From: Triticum aestivum
Lineage: Eukaryota; Streptophyta; Magnoliopsida; Poales; Poaceae
DNA: 64,000 nucleotides
Assembly: GCF_018294505.1 (NCBI RefSeq)
Contig: NC_057803.1
Location: 684,511,881 to 684,575,880, forward strand
Direction of reading: 5' to 3'
Position numbers and translations under genes: made by a program. Positions 33,650 to 44,931 of this stretch are shown here, one piece after another (position 1 is the first letter of the stretch; every line of letters starts with the position of its first letter). The notes under the pieces are model-generated. The model was given only the letters and a program-made list of their open reading frames with translations. It did no database searches and had not been told where the DNA came from.

Positions 33650-35244
33650 CCTTGGAATGTGAAGAAGGGGATGCAGCCTATGCTGAATCTGTTTGTGCGA
33701 CAGAGGAGTTGAAATTCTACAAGGATCATGTTGACCCGGCGGACATGACGTCATTAAAGAAACCAACAACAGAGCATGAGCCGGAGTTAAAGTTCAAGTC
33801 AGCTGATGACACTAAGATGGTTGACTTTGTGCCCGGCGATTCATCCAAACAGTTCATCATCAGCGCTAACTTGGATCTGAAATAGGAAATCACGCTCATC
33901 GAGTTCATCCGTGAGAACCGGGACATCTTTGCATGGAAACCTTCAGACATGTCGGGTGTCTCGAGGGAACTCGCTGAGCACACTCTTAATATCGATCCAA
34001 AGGTCAAACCTGTCAGACAGTTTCTTCGACAGTTCAATGAAGAAAGGCGCAAGGCCATTGGAGAAGAGGTGGCCCGGCTCTTGGCGACTGGGTTCATTGT
34101 GGAGGTCTTTCACCCAGAATGGTTAGCTAACCCAGTGCTCGTGCTAAAAAAGAACGACACCTGGTGTATGTGTGTGGATTACACAGATTTAAACAAGGCC
34201 TGTCCGGCTGATCCGTTTGCTCTTCCCCATATTGATCAGATCATTGATGCTACGGCGGGTTGCACGCGGTTGAGTTTCTTAGATGCTTACTCCGGGTATC
34301 ATCAGATTAAGATGGCAGTCAAGGATCAAGAGAAAACAGCGTTTATAACACCTTTTGGGGCATTCTGCTATGTGTCTATGCCTTTTGGGCTCAAGAGTGC
34401 TCAGGCGACTTACCAACGGTGTGTGCAGAATTGTATTCATGATCAAATTGGGCGCAATGTTCATGCCTATGTGGATGATATAGTGGTGAAGTCCAGAGAA
34501 GAGGAAACCTTGGTCACAGACCTGAAAGAGACTTTTGATAATCTTCGGGTTTACAAGATGATGCTTAACCAGGCCAAGTGTGTTTTTGGAGTACCACCCG
34601 ACAAACTCTTGGGCTTTCTGGTGTCTAACCGAGGTATTGAAGCTAACCCGGAGAAGATCAAGGCAATTACATCTCTGGCCAAGCCAACCTGCGTCCATGA
34701 TGTTCAACGACTAGCGGGTCGTGTGGTCGCGTTGAGCCGGTTCATAAGCCGGTTAGGGGAAAAGGCTATGCCTCTGTATCAGTTGATGAAGAAAATGGAT
34801 GTGTTTGTTTGGAGTGATGCTGCGAACACCGCTTTTGAGGATCTGAAGGCACAACTGGTTGAGCCGCCGGTCCTAGCTACTCCAATTGAGAAAGAGCCGC
34901 TATTATTATTGGTAGCTTCCAACTCACAGGCTGTCAGTGTGGCTATGGTGGTAGAGCGCAAGGAGGCTGGCAAAGAGCATCCGGTTCAGCGGCCGGTTTA
35001 TTATGTTAGTGAAGTGTTAATTGAGTCTAAGCAACGATATCCACATTGGCAGAAACTTTTTTATGGGGTGTTCATGGCAAGCCGGAAGCTTAAGCATTAC
35101 TTTCAGGGACATCCAATCACTGTGGTTAGCTCTGCTCCTTTGGGAGACATTATTCAAAACAGAGAAGCTACAGGGCGAGTTGCCAAGTGGGCAATTGAGC
35201 TTGGGTCTCATGGGCTGAAGTATGTTCCACGCACTGTCGATTAA
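33650..35244 (+). pseudogene. Reverse transcriptase of E2, catalytic box present
   Basis: One frame covers the protease tail, an in-frame TAG at 33883-33885, and RT from ATG 33949 to 35244. RT landmarks in order: Ala-Cys-Pro-Ala-Asp, Leu-Ser-Phe-Leu-Asp-Ala-Tyr-Ser-Gly-Tyr, Met-Pro-Phe-Gly-Leu, the catalytic Tyr-Val-Asp-Asp-Ile-Val-Val (about 34470-34490), Phe-Gly-Val-Pro and Leu-Gly-Phe-Leu-Val. The thumb and connection continue to a frameshift near 35235. The 431-residue stretch after ATG 33949 is uninterrupted. The TAG sits 21 codons before that ATG, exactly as in E3. Confidence 0.9.
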
Positions 35245-35699
35245 GTCTCAAGCTTTGGTTGACTTCATCAATGACTGGACAGAGATGCAGATGCCAGAAG
35301 AAAAGCCGGACAACACATATTGGACTATTCATTTTGATGGGTCCAGGCAATTGGAAGGCTCGGGGGCTGTAGTTGTATTAACTTCCCCACGAGGTGATAA
35401 ATTTTGTTATGTGTTACGATTGATGTTTCCGTGCACTAACAACGCAGCCGAGTATGAAGCATTGCTCCATGGTCTTCGAGTGGGCAAAGGACATTAGCTT
35501 GAGCCAGGTTAGATGTCTTGGTGATTTAGATCTAGTGGCTCAGCAGGTGTCTGGCAAGTGGGATTCCAAAGACCCTCTCATGGCGGCTTACCACCGACAG
35601 GTCGACGTGGTGGCAGGATATTTTAAAGGTTATCAGGTGGAACACATTGACCGTCGAAAAAACAAAGTAGCTGATGCTTTAAGTAGGCTGGGGTCTTAA
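35222..35699 (+). pseudogene. RNase H of E2, frameshifted
   Basis: The first half is in one frame (to about 35497) with His-Phe-Asp-Gly-Ser and Ala-Glu-Tyr-Glu-Ala-Leu. The second half is in another (from 35454) with Leu-Gly-Asp-Leu-Asp-Leu-Val and Val-Ala-Asp-Ala-Leu-Ser. It ends at TAA 35697-35699. Between 35700 and 35934 the frame leading to integrase has a further TAG. Confidence 0.85.
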
Positions 35700-35934
35700 C
35701 GTAAGCCGGTACCACCCAACACCTTTTTAGATGTTTTGCATCACCCCTTTGTCAAGTTGCCCATAGAAGAAGATTTAGCTGTTCCAGACCCAGAGGCGCA
35801 GTTGGTGGCGGCTCTTCATGTCATCCCAGATTGGACGGTGCCATTTTTGGCTTACATGACCTAGGGAGAATTGCCAACGGATGAGACCCTGGCTCGACAG
35901 ATAACCTGGCGGTCTAAGTCCATGACGATTTCGG

Positions 35935-37089
35935 ATGGAGAGTTATTTCATCGCAGTGTTTCCGGAGCATTTCAATGGTGTCTCCCCCGAAGAAGGTCAA
36001 GAAATCCTTTGTGAGATCCATGAAGGCGATTGTGGTCATCACGCCGGGTCAAAATCCTTAGTGGCCAAGGCGTTTCGTCACGGTTTTTACTGGTTGACGG
36101 CTCACGCTGATGCGGAAGATCTGGTCAGTAGATGTGATGGTTGTCAGAAATTCGCACGACGAGCGCATGTGCCGGCTCAAGAGCTCCGGATGATTCCAAT
36201 AGCTTGGCCGTTTGCAGTCTGGGGGCTTGACATGGTGGGACCTTTAAAAAGGTCTAAAGATAAAAAGACACATCTCTTGGTGGCTGTTGATAAGTTCACT
36301 AAATGGGTTGAGGCGGAGCCTGTGAGTAAGTGTGATGCAGCCACGGCGGTTCAGTTCATGAAGAAAATAATCTTCCGTTTCGGTTTTCCACACAGTATTA
36401 TCACAGACAATGGCACTAATCTATCCCAAGGGGCTATGGAAGAGTTTTGTCAGTGAGAGCACATCCGGCTTGATGTTTCTTCTGTAGCTCTTCCTCAATC
36501 CAATGGTCAAGCTGAGAGAGCCAATCAGGAAATTCTGAAAGGACTAAAGCCCCGGCTTATGGTTCCTTTACAGCGAATGCCGGGTTGTTGGGTAGAGGAG
36601 TTTCCTTCAGTGTTATGGAGCATCAATACTACACCCAACAGGTCTACAGGTTAAACACCCTTCTTCATGGTTTATGGGGCAGAAGCAGTATTGCCCAGTG
36701 ACATCCGTCATGACTCGCCCCGTGTGGCGGCTTATGTTGAAGCTAACAATGAAAAAGCCAGACAGGATGCGCTTGACTTATTGGATGAAGAAAGAGACTT
36801 AGCAGCAGCACGGTCAGCAATCTATCAACAGGACCTGCATCGTTATCACAGCCGCCGGGTTAAGACCAGGACTTTTCAGGAAGGCGACTTGGTGCTCCGG
36901 CTCATCCAAGATCTTTCAGATGCACACAAGTTATCCCCACCTTGGGAAGGACCCTTTGTGGTCAGTAAAAATTTAAACAACGGGTCTTACTACCTCATTG
37001 ACATTCGAGAGCATGCAGACTCGCGTAAGTTGGAAGTGGAGACCCGCCGGCCGTGGAACATTGCTCAACTTCGGTCGTACTATACCTGA
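35935..37089 (+). pseudogene. Integrase of E2, two in-frame stops
   Basis: The frame contains the zinc motif (Cys-Gly-His-His...Cys-Asp-Gly-Cys), first Asp in Gly-Leu-Asp-Met-Val-Gly, second in Thr-Asp-Asn-Gly-Thr-Asn, then TGA at 36454-36456. The catalytic Glu in Gln-Ala-Glu-Arg-Ala-Asn follows that stop. A TAA at 36652-36654 precedes the C-terminal domain, which ends at TGA 37087-37089. No chromodomain is seen. All three catalytic acids are present but not in one open frame. Confidence 0.9.
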
Positions 37090-37301
37090 GCCACCGGCTC
37101 TCATCATGTACATACGTTCACATTGTATATACGATGATAAGCAATAAATTAAGACCATCGGTCTCTTTTCTTTTCAAAGATTATGCATCTTTATTATCTT
37201 TCACAAATGACTATTAAGGATTTGATCATATTTGAATCAAGTTTAACCTTTTCTAGTCCGGCTTATGATCGTATTCAAATCTAGCTGTAAATCTCATGGT
37301 C
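37090..37301. other. E2 sequence following pol
   Basis: AT-rich non-coding sequence just after the integrase stop. I see no motif that I can assign. Confidence 0.5.
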
Positions 37302-37668
37302 ACTTGGGGGCTTCCTGTTCAAACATAGGTCTTATTCGAACCAAAGAGAACATAGCTGTCGTAACCCTCTTGATCGGCTCCAAGCCAAACTCACTTGGGG
37401 GCTTCTTGATCGTATCCGAATCATAGCTTAACCCCTTTTGAGCCGACTTGGATCGTATTCGAATCAGGGTCGTTAAAAACCTCTCAAGGTCATTTGGGGG
37501 CTTCCTGTTCAAACATAGGTCGTATTCGAACCAAAGAGAACATAGCTGTCGGTACCCTTTTGATCGGCGCAACACCAAAGCCATTGGGGGCTATATGGTC
37601 GTATTCAAACTTTAGCTTAACCCCTTTGGTCTGATTTACTGATCGTATTCGAATCAGAAACCCCCAAT
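37302..37668 (+). repeat. Direct repeat in the E2 pol-to-antisense spacer
   Basis: Two units of about 180-197 bp begin 'TTGGGGGCTTCCTGTTCAAA' at about 37302 and 37494. Each contains 'CATAGGTC(T/G)TATTCGAACC' and ends in a segment with 'GTATTCGAATCAG'. A half-unit motif (GATCGTATTCGAATC) recurs within each. The repeat is non-coding and lies in the slot that holds large arrays in E3. Confidence 0.8.
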
Positions 37669-38348
37669 CTTTTGAATACATAGTGAAAATTATGTTTATT
37701 ATCTGTTGCTTGCCTTTGAGTTTTTGTTGTTTCAATATTACAAATGAGATAGCCTGTTTTTCTTTGTCGGCTCAATTATTGGACAACACAAACACCCGGG
37801 TTATTCAAGCCGGTGGTCTAAGGAACCAAAGGTACGAGCTACTGAGATATGATGATTATTGAATATTCAAGTAATATTAACTTTTATATATATTGAGTTA
37901 TCAATTCATCACCCGGGTTACTTAAGCCGGTGATCTAAGGATCAACAAGGATAAGGTATGGTTTTTACTTATACACGCTTACCTACTGCGTTAACTCAAG
38001 AGTTAGTATTAAACCTTATCCTTTATTTACATTGGTCTTTTTTTTCTTATTGAGGTAAATTTATGGATTGTATATTAGGTGTTTAAGCCTAGTTGGTTCT
38101 AAACCACCTTGCCAGGTTTTTTCCTTATTTTCATAGGAACAGAGTTCAAACATTGCGAAGACAAGCATTAAACGATGCATTAAAAGCATTAAACATTGGC
38201 ATCTGGAAGCACAGATTCACATAAGAAGTATTTTATGCACGACGACATAAGCAAACAGGCAAAGTTTTTACTAAAGTTATTACAAGGCTTTATAAACCTG
38301 TGAAGATGATCACTGTCCCTCCCTCACCGGTGCACCACCGTCTGGTTG
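37669..38348. other. E2 spacer, remainder
   Basis: AT-rich, with two copies of 'CACCCGGGTTA(T/C)T(C/T)AAGCCGGTG' near 37793 and 37911. It is the end of the convergent spacer; no gene. Confidence 0.5.
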
Positions 38349-41300
38349 CTAGAAGTTAGACTTTGACCAATCAAAGCCGTTCATGGCGACGAATTCGGCT
38401 TCATCGTCAATCAGGCCGACCGGGTCAATTTCCGGAGCAAAGGTATCTTCTCTCACAGGTGGGATTAGATCTGCTACTTTATAGGAAGGAGTGGCCATCT
38501 TCTTATTTTCACTGTCAAAACCCGGCGGGTACTTGTCCACATTGGTGTCCTCTCCAAGACTAGTGGCCTAAGGCCGAACTTCGCGTACACACGCTATAAA
38601 ATCATCTTGGTCAAATGGAGACCCGTCCTCCTTCACGGTAGGATAGCCCCTTGCTACATCCGCCGGGTCCAGATCTGGCACCCAAGCCTTGGAGCGGCTT
38701 AGAGCAGTCAAAGCTCCGGCTCGCGCACAGGAATGTTTTACCTCTAGGAACTGGGCAGGAAGGATGGACAACTTCTTCAGGACATCACTAAGCCAGTTGG
38801 ATCATTGGTTTGCAGGAGAGATAGCGGCCAGAGCCCGTTGTGCACCAATGTACAGTTGTTCAACCAAGGTGTATACGGCCTTCAGTTTAACCAACGGGTC
38901 TTGGCTCAGAATTTTGCTTCGCGGACCTGCATATATTTAATAGAGTCAGTGGGCGGTTTATACTCCGGTTTAGCATAACATACACGAAAGGTCAAAGCTA
39001 GGCAGCTTCCCAAAGATAGCAGCGACCATCTGAGACACCCGGCCCTTTAAACCTTTCAGCTCGGTTGATATTTCTTTCAGGGTTGTTTCGGCTGTTTCAG
39101 CTCGCCGGGTCAGAAGTGTTTTCTCATCTTCCCAAGTTTTCTCTTTGGCAGCAAAGTTGGTCTTCAAATTCTCCGTTTCAGAAAGGCTTACTTGCAGTTT
39201 GGAGGTGGAAGACTTCAGTTCTGATTCCTGACTCGCTAGCCGGGTCTTCGCGTCATTCAGTTGAGAGTTTAGTTCAGACAATGCATTCTGTGAAATATTC
39301 AGACAAGTCAAGACTTGGTTTTAAATTCCAGCATCCAAATTCAAGATTCAAGTCCCAAGTACTTTATTTATAAACGACTTGGCACTTGGGGGCTAATGTA
39401 TGCCAAATCAAATTTTTTCACAACTCTACCAACATATTTGAAGTCCCAAGCCCTTTACAAAGTAACAACACTTGGCACTTGGGGGCTAATGTACGCAGTT
39501 CAGCAAAGTTTTTCAAGGTTAAGCCGGAGTGTTAAAATACTTTAAAGATAGTTTTAAATTCTAAAGTACCGATTCATTACTGATCAAAATGAACCGGTCC
39601 TTGGGGACTATGGGTGAAGTTTTGTTCTATCAGTACAAGGCAAAGCTTCAGAGATAAAAGTTTTGGCTTATATTCTAAGTCTATAGGTCATTTCGTTTCT
39701 CTTATAATCTTAAGACTTGGAGGCTGAAGGAATATTGGTAAACCGGAAATAACATACCTCATACTTCAACTGAAGCTGCTTGGCCATCTCAATCTCAGAC
39801 TCACGACTGGAGTGTACATGACTAAGATAGCTGGATAAGATATCACTGGCATTGAGACGGTCATAATTGGCGATATCAAAGCGAACCTTCTGCCGCTCCA
39901 AGGCTTCTTGCTTTGCTGTGCACCGAGCCAACACCGTTGGATTCCCCGGCTCAACAAAGCGGCTCCCAGTAATTTGAACGTCTGGAGCACGTGGAGACGG
40001 CGGGTCAGTTGAGCTTGATGGTCCGACTATGGAAGGATTGATGGTAGCTTGGTCAAGGGACGGCTCCGAAGGATTCACTTCATGGCTAATAGGCGGGTCT
40101 TCTGGGGCGGTAGTTAGTGGATAAGGCGGCCTAGCCGGCTCAGACATTGGTACTGGCGGGTCTTCCACCGGCTTTGTTACCTTCGCTTTCTTGGATCTCG
40201 CCTGGCCACTAAAGAAAATATATATATACATTACAGGACAGTCAACATCAAAGATACAATTGAACAGTCCGGAAGAAAAGAAGATTTTTTGATTACCCAG
40301 GGGCAGTCTTGAAAGCCGGGAATTGTGTTTGAGAAGAGTCGCCTGAAGAACGAGACACCTCCTAAAAAGGTAAAAGAAAGGAGTTAAAAAGGAATACAGT
40401 GAGCAGGATTCATTAAAACAAGTTAAGGACAGTAAAAGTAAACCTCGTTCGGGCGTTTTCGAGGGGTTTGTTGAAGATCAACAGCCGGTTCATGTTCAAT
40501 CTCAGCTTCACGGCGGCTTTCGTGTTGCTGCTTTTTCAAATGAAAGTTGGGATCCAAGTGAGCTAAAGGGTTAGAAAACCTTACTTTACGGATCACTCGT
40601 CGAACTTTGTGTCTTGATAAGGGCTCTGAGTCGGAGGAAATGATAGTTACCTCTGCTTCCCCGGCCTGACTGACCCAGTGTCATCCTGGTAAGGATCAGT
40701 GTCAATAAGATTGTTAAAAAATTGGCCAAGGGAATCAAGGGCTACCTCCGAGTCAGACGAATCATCAAGCTTCATTAAATCTTCAGCAGTTGTTTTCTTC
40801 TTTTTCTTTGATTTCCGGGTCGTCTTCTTGGTGTTCATAGCGGCGGCTTTCGCCTTCTTGGCAGCTTCGTGGTCATATTTCACCTTCCAGAAGTCAGAAT
40901 TGGCCTGTAAAGACAAGAAGAAAGATCAGTATTAAGTACTGATAGCTGGGCAAAACACAAAGAAAAAGAGATATACTTACTTCTGGCACCGGATTAATCT
41001 TGTAGAAGGGACTTAACCCAACAATACTACAATCTTCGTACTTCCCATTTACCAAAAGGGTTGACATCGAAACAATGTCTTCTTCGATGAGTTCAACTGG
41101 ACTGTGACGAAGAGGGTGGTCCGGGCTTCCATCATATTCATACATCAATTGAGATCGACGACTTAATGGGATAACCCGCCATGAGATCCAGCAACGGGTC
41201 AGATCTACTCCGGTTAGACCATTACCCAAGAAGCCATTGATTCTTCTAATGGAGGGAAGAAGCTCCCTACGCTCAGCGATGGTAAGCTTATCCAGAAGGG

Positions 41301-41840
41301 TGAACTTGGAGTCAAGACGACTAGGGCGGTAACCCGGCAGAGGCTTCAAGTTTGGTTCTAGTCTTTTGGGTGGCTCGGTAAGACGATGAGAGGAAAAACA
41401 GCACCCTGACGGCGCTGAATCGAGATGCCTCCAAGTTCTAATCTAGAAACGTTGGTGCATTCATTCTGGCGATTCATATAAAAGTACTCTCTAAACAGCT
41501 CTACGGTGGGCTCTTGCTGAAGATATGCCTCACAGAGCACTTGGAAGTTACAAATATTGGAAATAGAGTTGGGTCCAAGGTCCTGAGGATGGAGTTTGAA
41601 AAAATGAGGGACCTCTCTGAAGAATTTTGAATTGGGTGGTAAAAATCCACGGTTCATGTGGTCAGTGAAGATAATCACTTCTCCATCTTTTGGATTGGGG
41701 CGTTCTTCCTCCGGCTCAGGAGCACGATAAGACATGACATTCTTTGAAGGCAGAAACCCAACGATGTAGAACTCTTTTAACCGTTCCTCAGTTATGGATG
41801 AAGGGACCCAATTACAGACGGTGGGTGACTTTGACGGCAT
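38349..41840 (-). CDS. Antisense spliced gene of E2 ('putative gypsy type transposon' family)
   Basis: Minus-strand gene in the same slot as in E1. The first coding exon runs from ATG 41840 to about 40981. It holds the conserved domain: Phe-Thr-Asp-His...Gly-Phe-Leu-Pro-Pro-Asn-Ser-x-Phe-Phe, Leu-Gly-Pro-Asn-Ser-Ile, then Leu-Cys-Glu-Ala-Tyr-Leu. It has one break near 41355 (TAG in frame, other frame continues) and ends at a GTAAGT donor. Later exons lie at about 40650-40904 (Lys-rich basic stretch, then Asp/Ser acidic), 40444-40561, 40297-40365, 39758-40207 (Pro-rich, then helical), 38990-39300 (Ser/Glu/Lys/Leu coiled coil) and 38349-38930, the last cut by a stop at 38568-38570. The terminal exon ends in TAG 38349-38351. 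It is probably not translatable as one product. Function unknown; charged and coiled-coil composition suggests interaction with protein or nucleic acid. Confidence 0.75.
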
Positions 41841-41853
41841 GATGTGCAACAAA

Positions 41854-42329
41854 CTGAAAAATAAATAATAATATGCCGGTTCAGTCTATGGTCAATTATA
41901 GAGCAAGTAATGGTGGTTTAACTAAGGGCTAATGGCATATAAGGAAAAGAAAGCCGGATTGGTAAGCCGCCATGACTACAGATTTTCTCAGAAGGCAAAA
42001 TTCAGTTAAGTGTTGGCATAAACAAGTTTCACCAAGTTATTATTATCATTTTGAATCAAAGGGCTGTTTCAAAAAGGGAAATATTCTAGACCTAAAAAAA
42101 TAGTACAGAGGAGTTCGTCGACTATAACGAAGCATCTATACAGGCAAAAGGGATCTACTAATATAAAAAACGAATGCCAAACAGCTACCGCGCGAGTTAT
42201 ATCTCTTTTCTGGATCAAAAGAAGTTGCGGAGAGATCTACAAGATGGCCCGTGATGAACAAATGAAGAACACTGAAGAACTCGTAAACCTAGAAACACAT
42301 CTAGGTGCGTGAGAGAGAAGAAAGCTTAC
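41854..42329 (-). other. Intron in the 5' leader of the E2 antisense gene
   Basis: On the minus strand a GTAAGC donor at 42324-42329 and a T-rich acceptor ending TTTTTCAG at 41854 lie 14 bases before the ATG at 41840. Together with the TATA box at 42509-42516 this gives a short leader exon of about 150 nt, a 476-bp intron and then the first coding exon. Predicted only from consensus. Confidence 0.5.
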
Positions 42330-42508
42330 AAGAAGCAGGCCTGCCGCAAAGAGTCGCCGCGTTCTCTGGACGAACTCCGGGTGATGCAGTGGCCAAGCTT
42401 GACGACGATGATGAGAGTTCCGGCGACGGCGGAGCTAAAGCAGTGACGGAGGTTGCGAGAGGAAGAAGATGAGGAAGAAAGGAGAATGAGAAAGACCTAA
42501 GTTATGCC

Positions 42509-42516
42509 TATTTATA
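42509..42516 (-). promoter_or_regulatory. TATA box of E2 antisense gene
   Basis: The minus strand reads TATAAATA, upstream of the predicted leader exon. E1 has TATAAGTA in the equivalent place. Confidence 0.6.
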
Positions 42517-42766
42517 AGGGAATGCGCGAACAAGCGGGCGCGAAAATCAAGGAGACCCAGTAATGATTATCCAACTAAACAGACGCCTCGATTCCCGGAA
42601 GGCATTAAAAATGAAAGATCCATTGGAAGATGACGTCATGAAAGTTTTTTGTGTTTTAAAAAGATGACGTCACTGCGGGTTAAGGAAGTTTTCAGACAAA
42701 GGATGGATTCTGCCTAAGTATTGAAGATTGACAAAGAACAAAGTTCAAAGTCAACCTGGGGCCTAA

Positions 42767-43290
42767 TGTTGGGGATATTACTATCAGCTAAAACCCGCCC
42801 AGGAGGGGCCGGGTCAGCCTTAATGGCGGGTTACGTAAGAAGCCCAGTATACAGTCAAGATGATAGTTTATTAGCATATATAGAAAGCCCAAAGGCTTCG
42901 GGCCGGCTTAAGGCCCGTTATTGTAATCGCCATATGGGCGGAAAGACTTGTAAAGAAAGGCATGTAAAGGAAGTCACCGAGCCGGACACAATTATGAGCC
43001 GGCCGGGACTCTGCAAGCCACCAGGCGTCCTAAGGGACCCCGGTGGCGGCTTAAGGGAAGAAAACAATCAAGTCGATCACCAAGCCGGCGAGTTGAGCCT
43101 CTTGGAATCGAAACCTTGACAATACCAATCCCAACTAGACGTAGGCTTTTACCTTCATCGTAAGGGGCCGAACTAGTACAAAATCCTCTCTCGTGTCCTT
43201 TGTCCCGATTAACCCCTTTAAGCTTCCTAGTGCGATGGCCCTACGACTAAGTCCTTGCTCTAGGACATCTGTCGTGTCAACTCCATGACA
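42767..43290 (+). repeat. 3' LTR of E2, TATA region deleted
   Basis: It begins TGTTGGGGATATTACTATC after CAACCTGGGGCCTAA and ends CAACTCCATGACA, then GGCGC. Compared with the 5' LTR it lacks about 17 bp around 43030, removing the TATATAAG box. Confidence 0.95.
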
Positions 43291-43295
43291 GGCGC

Positions 43296-44931
43296 CATTA
43301 ATGGAGACCTTGGGAGAGAGGTGGACGACAGATGGAGGTCAAATGACTCGGACGTCTCCCGTACTCAAATAGCTACCCTACACGACGCCTCCTAGCTAAC
43401 AAAAAAAGGGGGCGCGTGGCGGCACACAAATGGTAAATAGAACGCCCACGGTTTCAATAATACTTGTGTTTCCGATTGTAACGTGATAGCACTTGTTCCA
43501 AAATGACTTTGTTGATTGTTAATGTGTGCGCCTTCGCAAATCGGACAACAAAATTATCACAACATGTTGGTGCCATGTCATGACACCAAGCAAAGTTTCA
43601 TGATTTTCATGCTTGTTTTGGATTTATAGGAATTAAAAAACCAAGTTTCTCAATGATTCCAGCCGAGCCATGACGCACAGATGTTTGAATTTCATTCCCA
43701 TTTCTGGCATGGGACTTAGAAATTTACCCGAGGACACACATGTGATTTTTCAACCAACTCTGGTGCACTGGAGCATGTGCTTGTATTTAAAATTTGAATT
43801 ATGCACACAAAGGTGACGTGTTCCCTCTCAGAACCACGAGCCTTCTTGAGAGAAGCTCCGGTTTGCAAGAAACTTATACCAAAACTTGTTCCTATTCTGC
43901 AAATTTTTTTACCACAACATGGTAGTACCATGACATGACACCATGCCAAGTTTCATGATTTCTAGGCGCGTTTTGGATTTACAAGAATTTTAAAATCAAG
44001 CTTCTCAATGTTCTCGGCCGAACCACGATGCCCAGATGTTTGAATTTCATTCCCATTTCTTGCATGGGACCTAGAAATTCACTCGAGGACACACATGTGA
44101 TTTTTCAATCAACTTTGGTGCACGGGAGCATGTTCTTGTAGTTCAAATTTGAATTATGCACATTAAATGACCAGAAACTCAATTAATGTATAAAAAGGCC
44201 AAATAAACTTGGAATAATTCCAAAATTTAACAGGGCACTCATATAGTTCTATGTTGCCTCTGTAAAGAAAATCTGGGGGGAGGCAGCATATATTGTTTCG
44301 CACACAAAGCTATAAAGAAATAAAGAAATTAGCATACCTATTTAATTCTTGGGTTCTTATTATTTATGCCACTAGTTGTGCATCACTACTCAGTTTTGCC
44401 ATTAGAAGTTACAGCTACTCAAAAATGCCATCGATCCATGAGATGCCTGCTCAAAAATGCAATTAGATATCTAAAAAATGCCATCATTAAGTTAGATGTT
44501 TGCTTAGAAATGCCATTAGACATTGTTATTTTCATGTCAAACCCGTTGACCATGTTACATGACAAAAATAAGCCGATTCTCACAATGATAAGTTAATGGT
44601 GTCCAGCACAACACGCCCCTCAAATAAAACTAAGCACCCTGGAATTCTTTGACAAAACTAAGCACCCTGAAATTCTTTGACAACTAAACTGCTGGATATA
44701 TGATGTTGGCCATATATATTGTATGTATATAATGTGAAGAAACGAGTGGTAGTACTATACCAACTAAAAGATGAAATGTACTAAATATAACGAGAAGAAA
44801 CATAACATAGTTCTGCTGGGGGCTCAGCACAACACACCCCTCAAATAAAACTAAGCACACCAAAAATTAAACTAAGCAACTAATCCAGTAGACACTGCAT
44901 TAGAACCACCATGAGCAACGACACTGCGACC
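43296..44931. repeat. Duplicated unit and degenerate AT-rich repeats
   Basis: Segments 43555-43808 and 43911-44162 are direct copies (about 250 bp, roughly 85 percent alike by eye), sharing 'GATGTTTGAATTTCATTCCC' and 'GAGGACACACATGTGATTTT'. Around 44360-44580 the word AAATGCCAT recurs in degenerate form. 'CCCTCAAATAAAACTAAGCA' occurs at 44617 and 44839. I see no terminal repeats that define an element. It may be a CACTA-type remnant, but that is a guess. No gene is seen apart from the one starting at 44932. Confidence 0.5.

Larger units (their letters stand above)
30054..43290 (+). mobile_element. Gypsy LTR retrotransposon E2 (Tat-like), complete but defective
   Basis: A 13,237-bp element with 541- and 524-bp LTRs and target duplication GGCGC at 30049-30053 and 43291-43295. 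Order: LTR, primer site, gag, protease, RT, RNase H, integrase, repeat-bearing spacer, antisense gene, LTR. About 20 substitutions plus a few indels separate the LTRs (near 4 percent by hand count), roughly 1.5 million years at 1.3e-8, so it is probably somewhat younger than E1. Several stops and frameshifts make it non-autonomous. Family not named. Confidence 0.95.
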
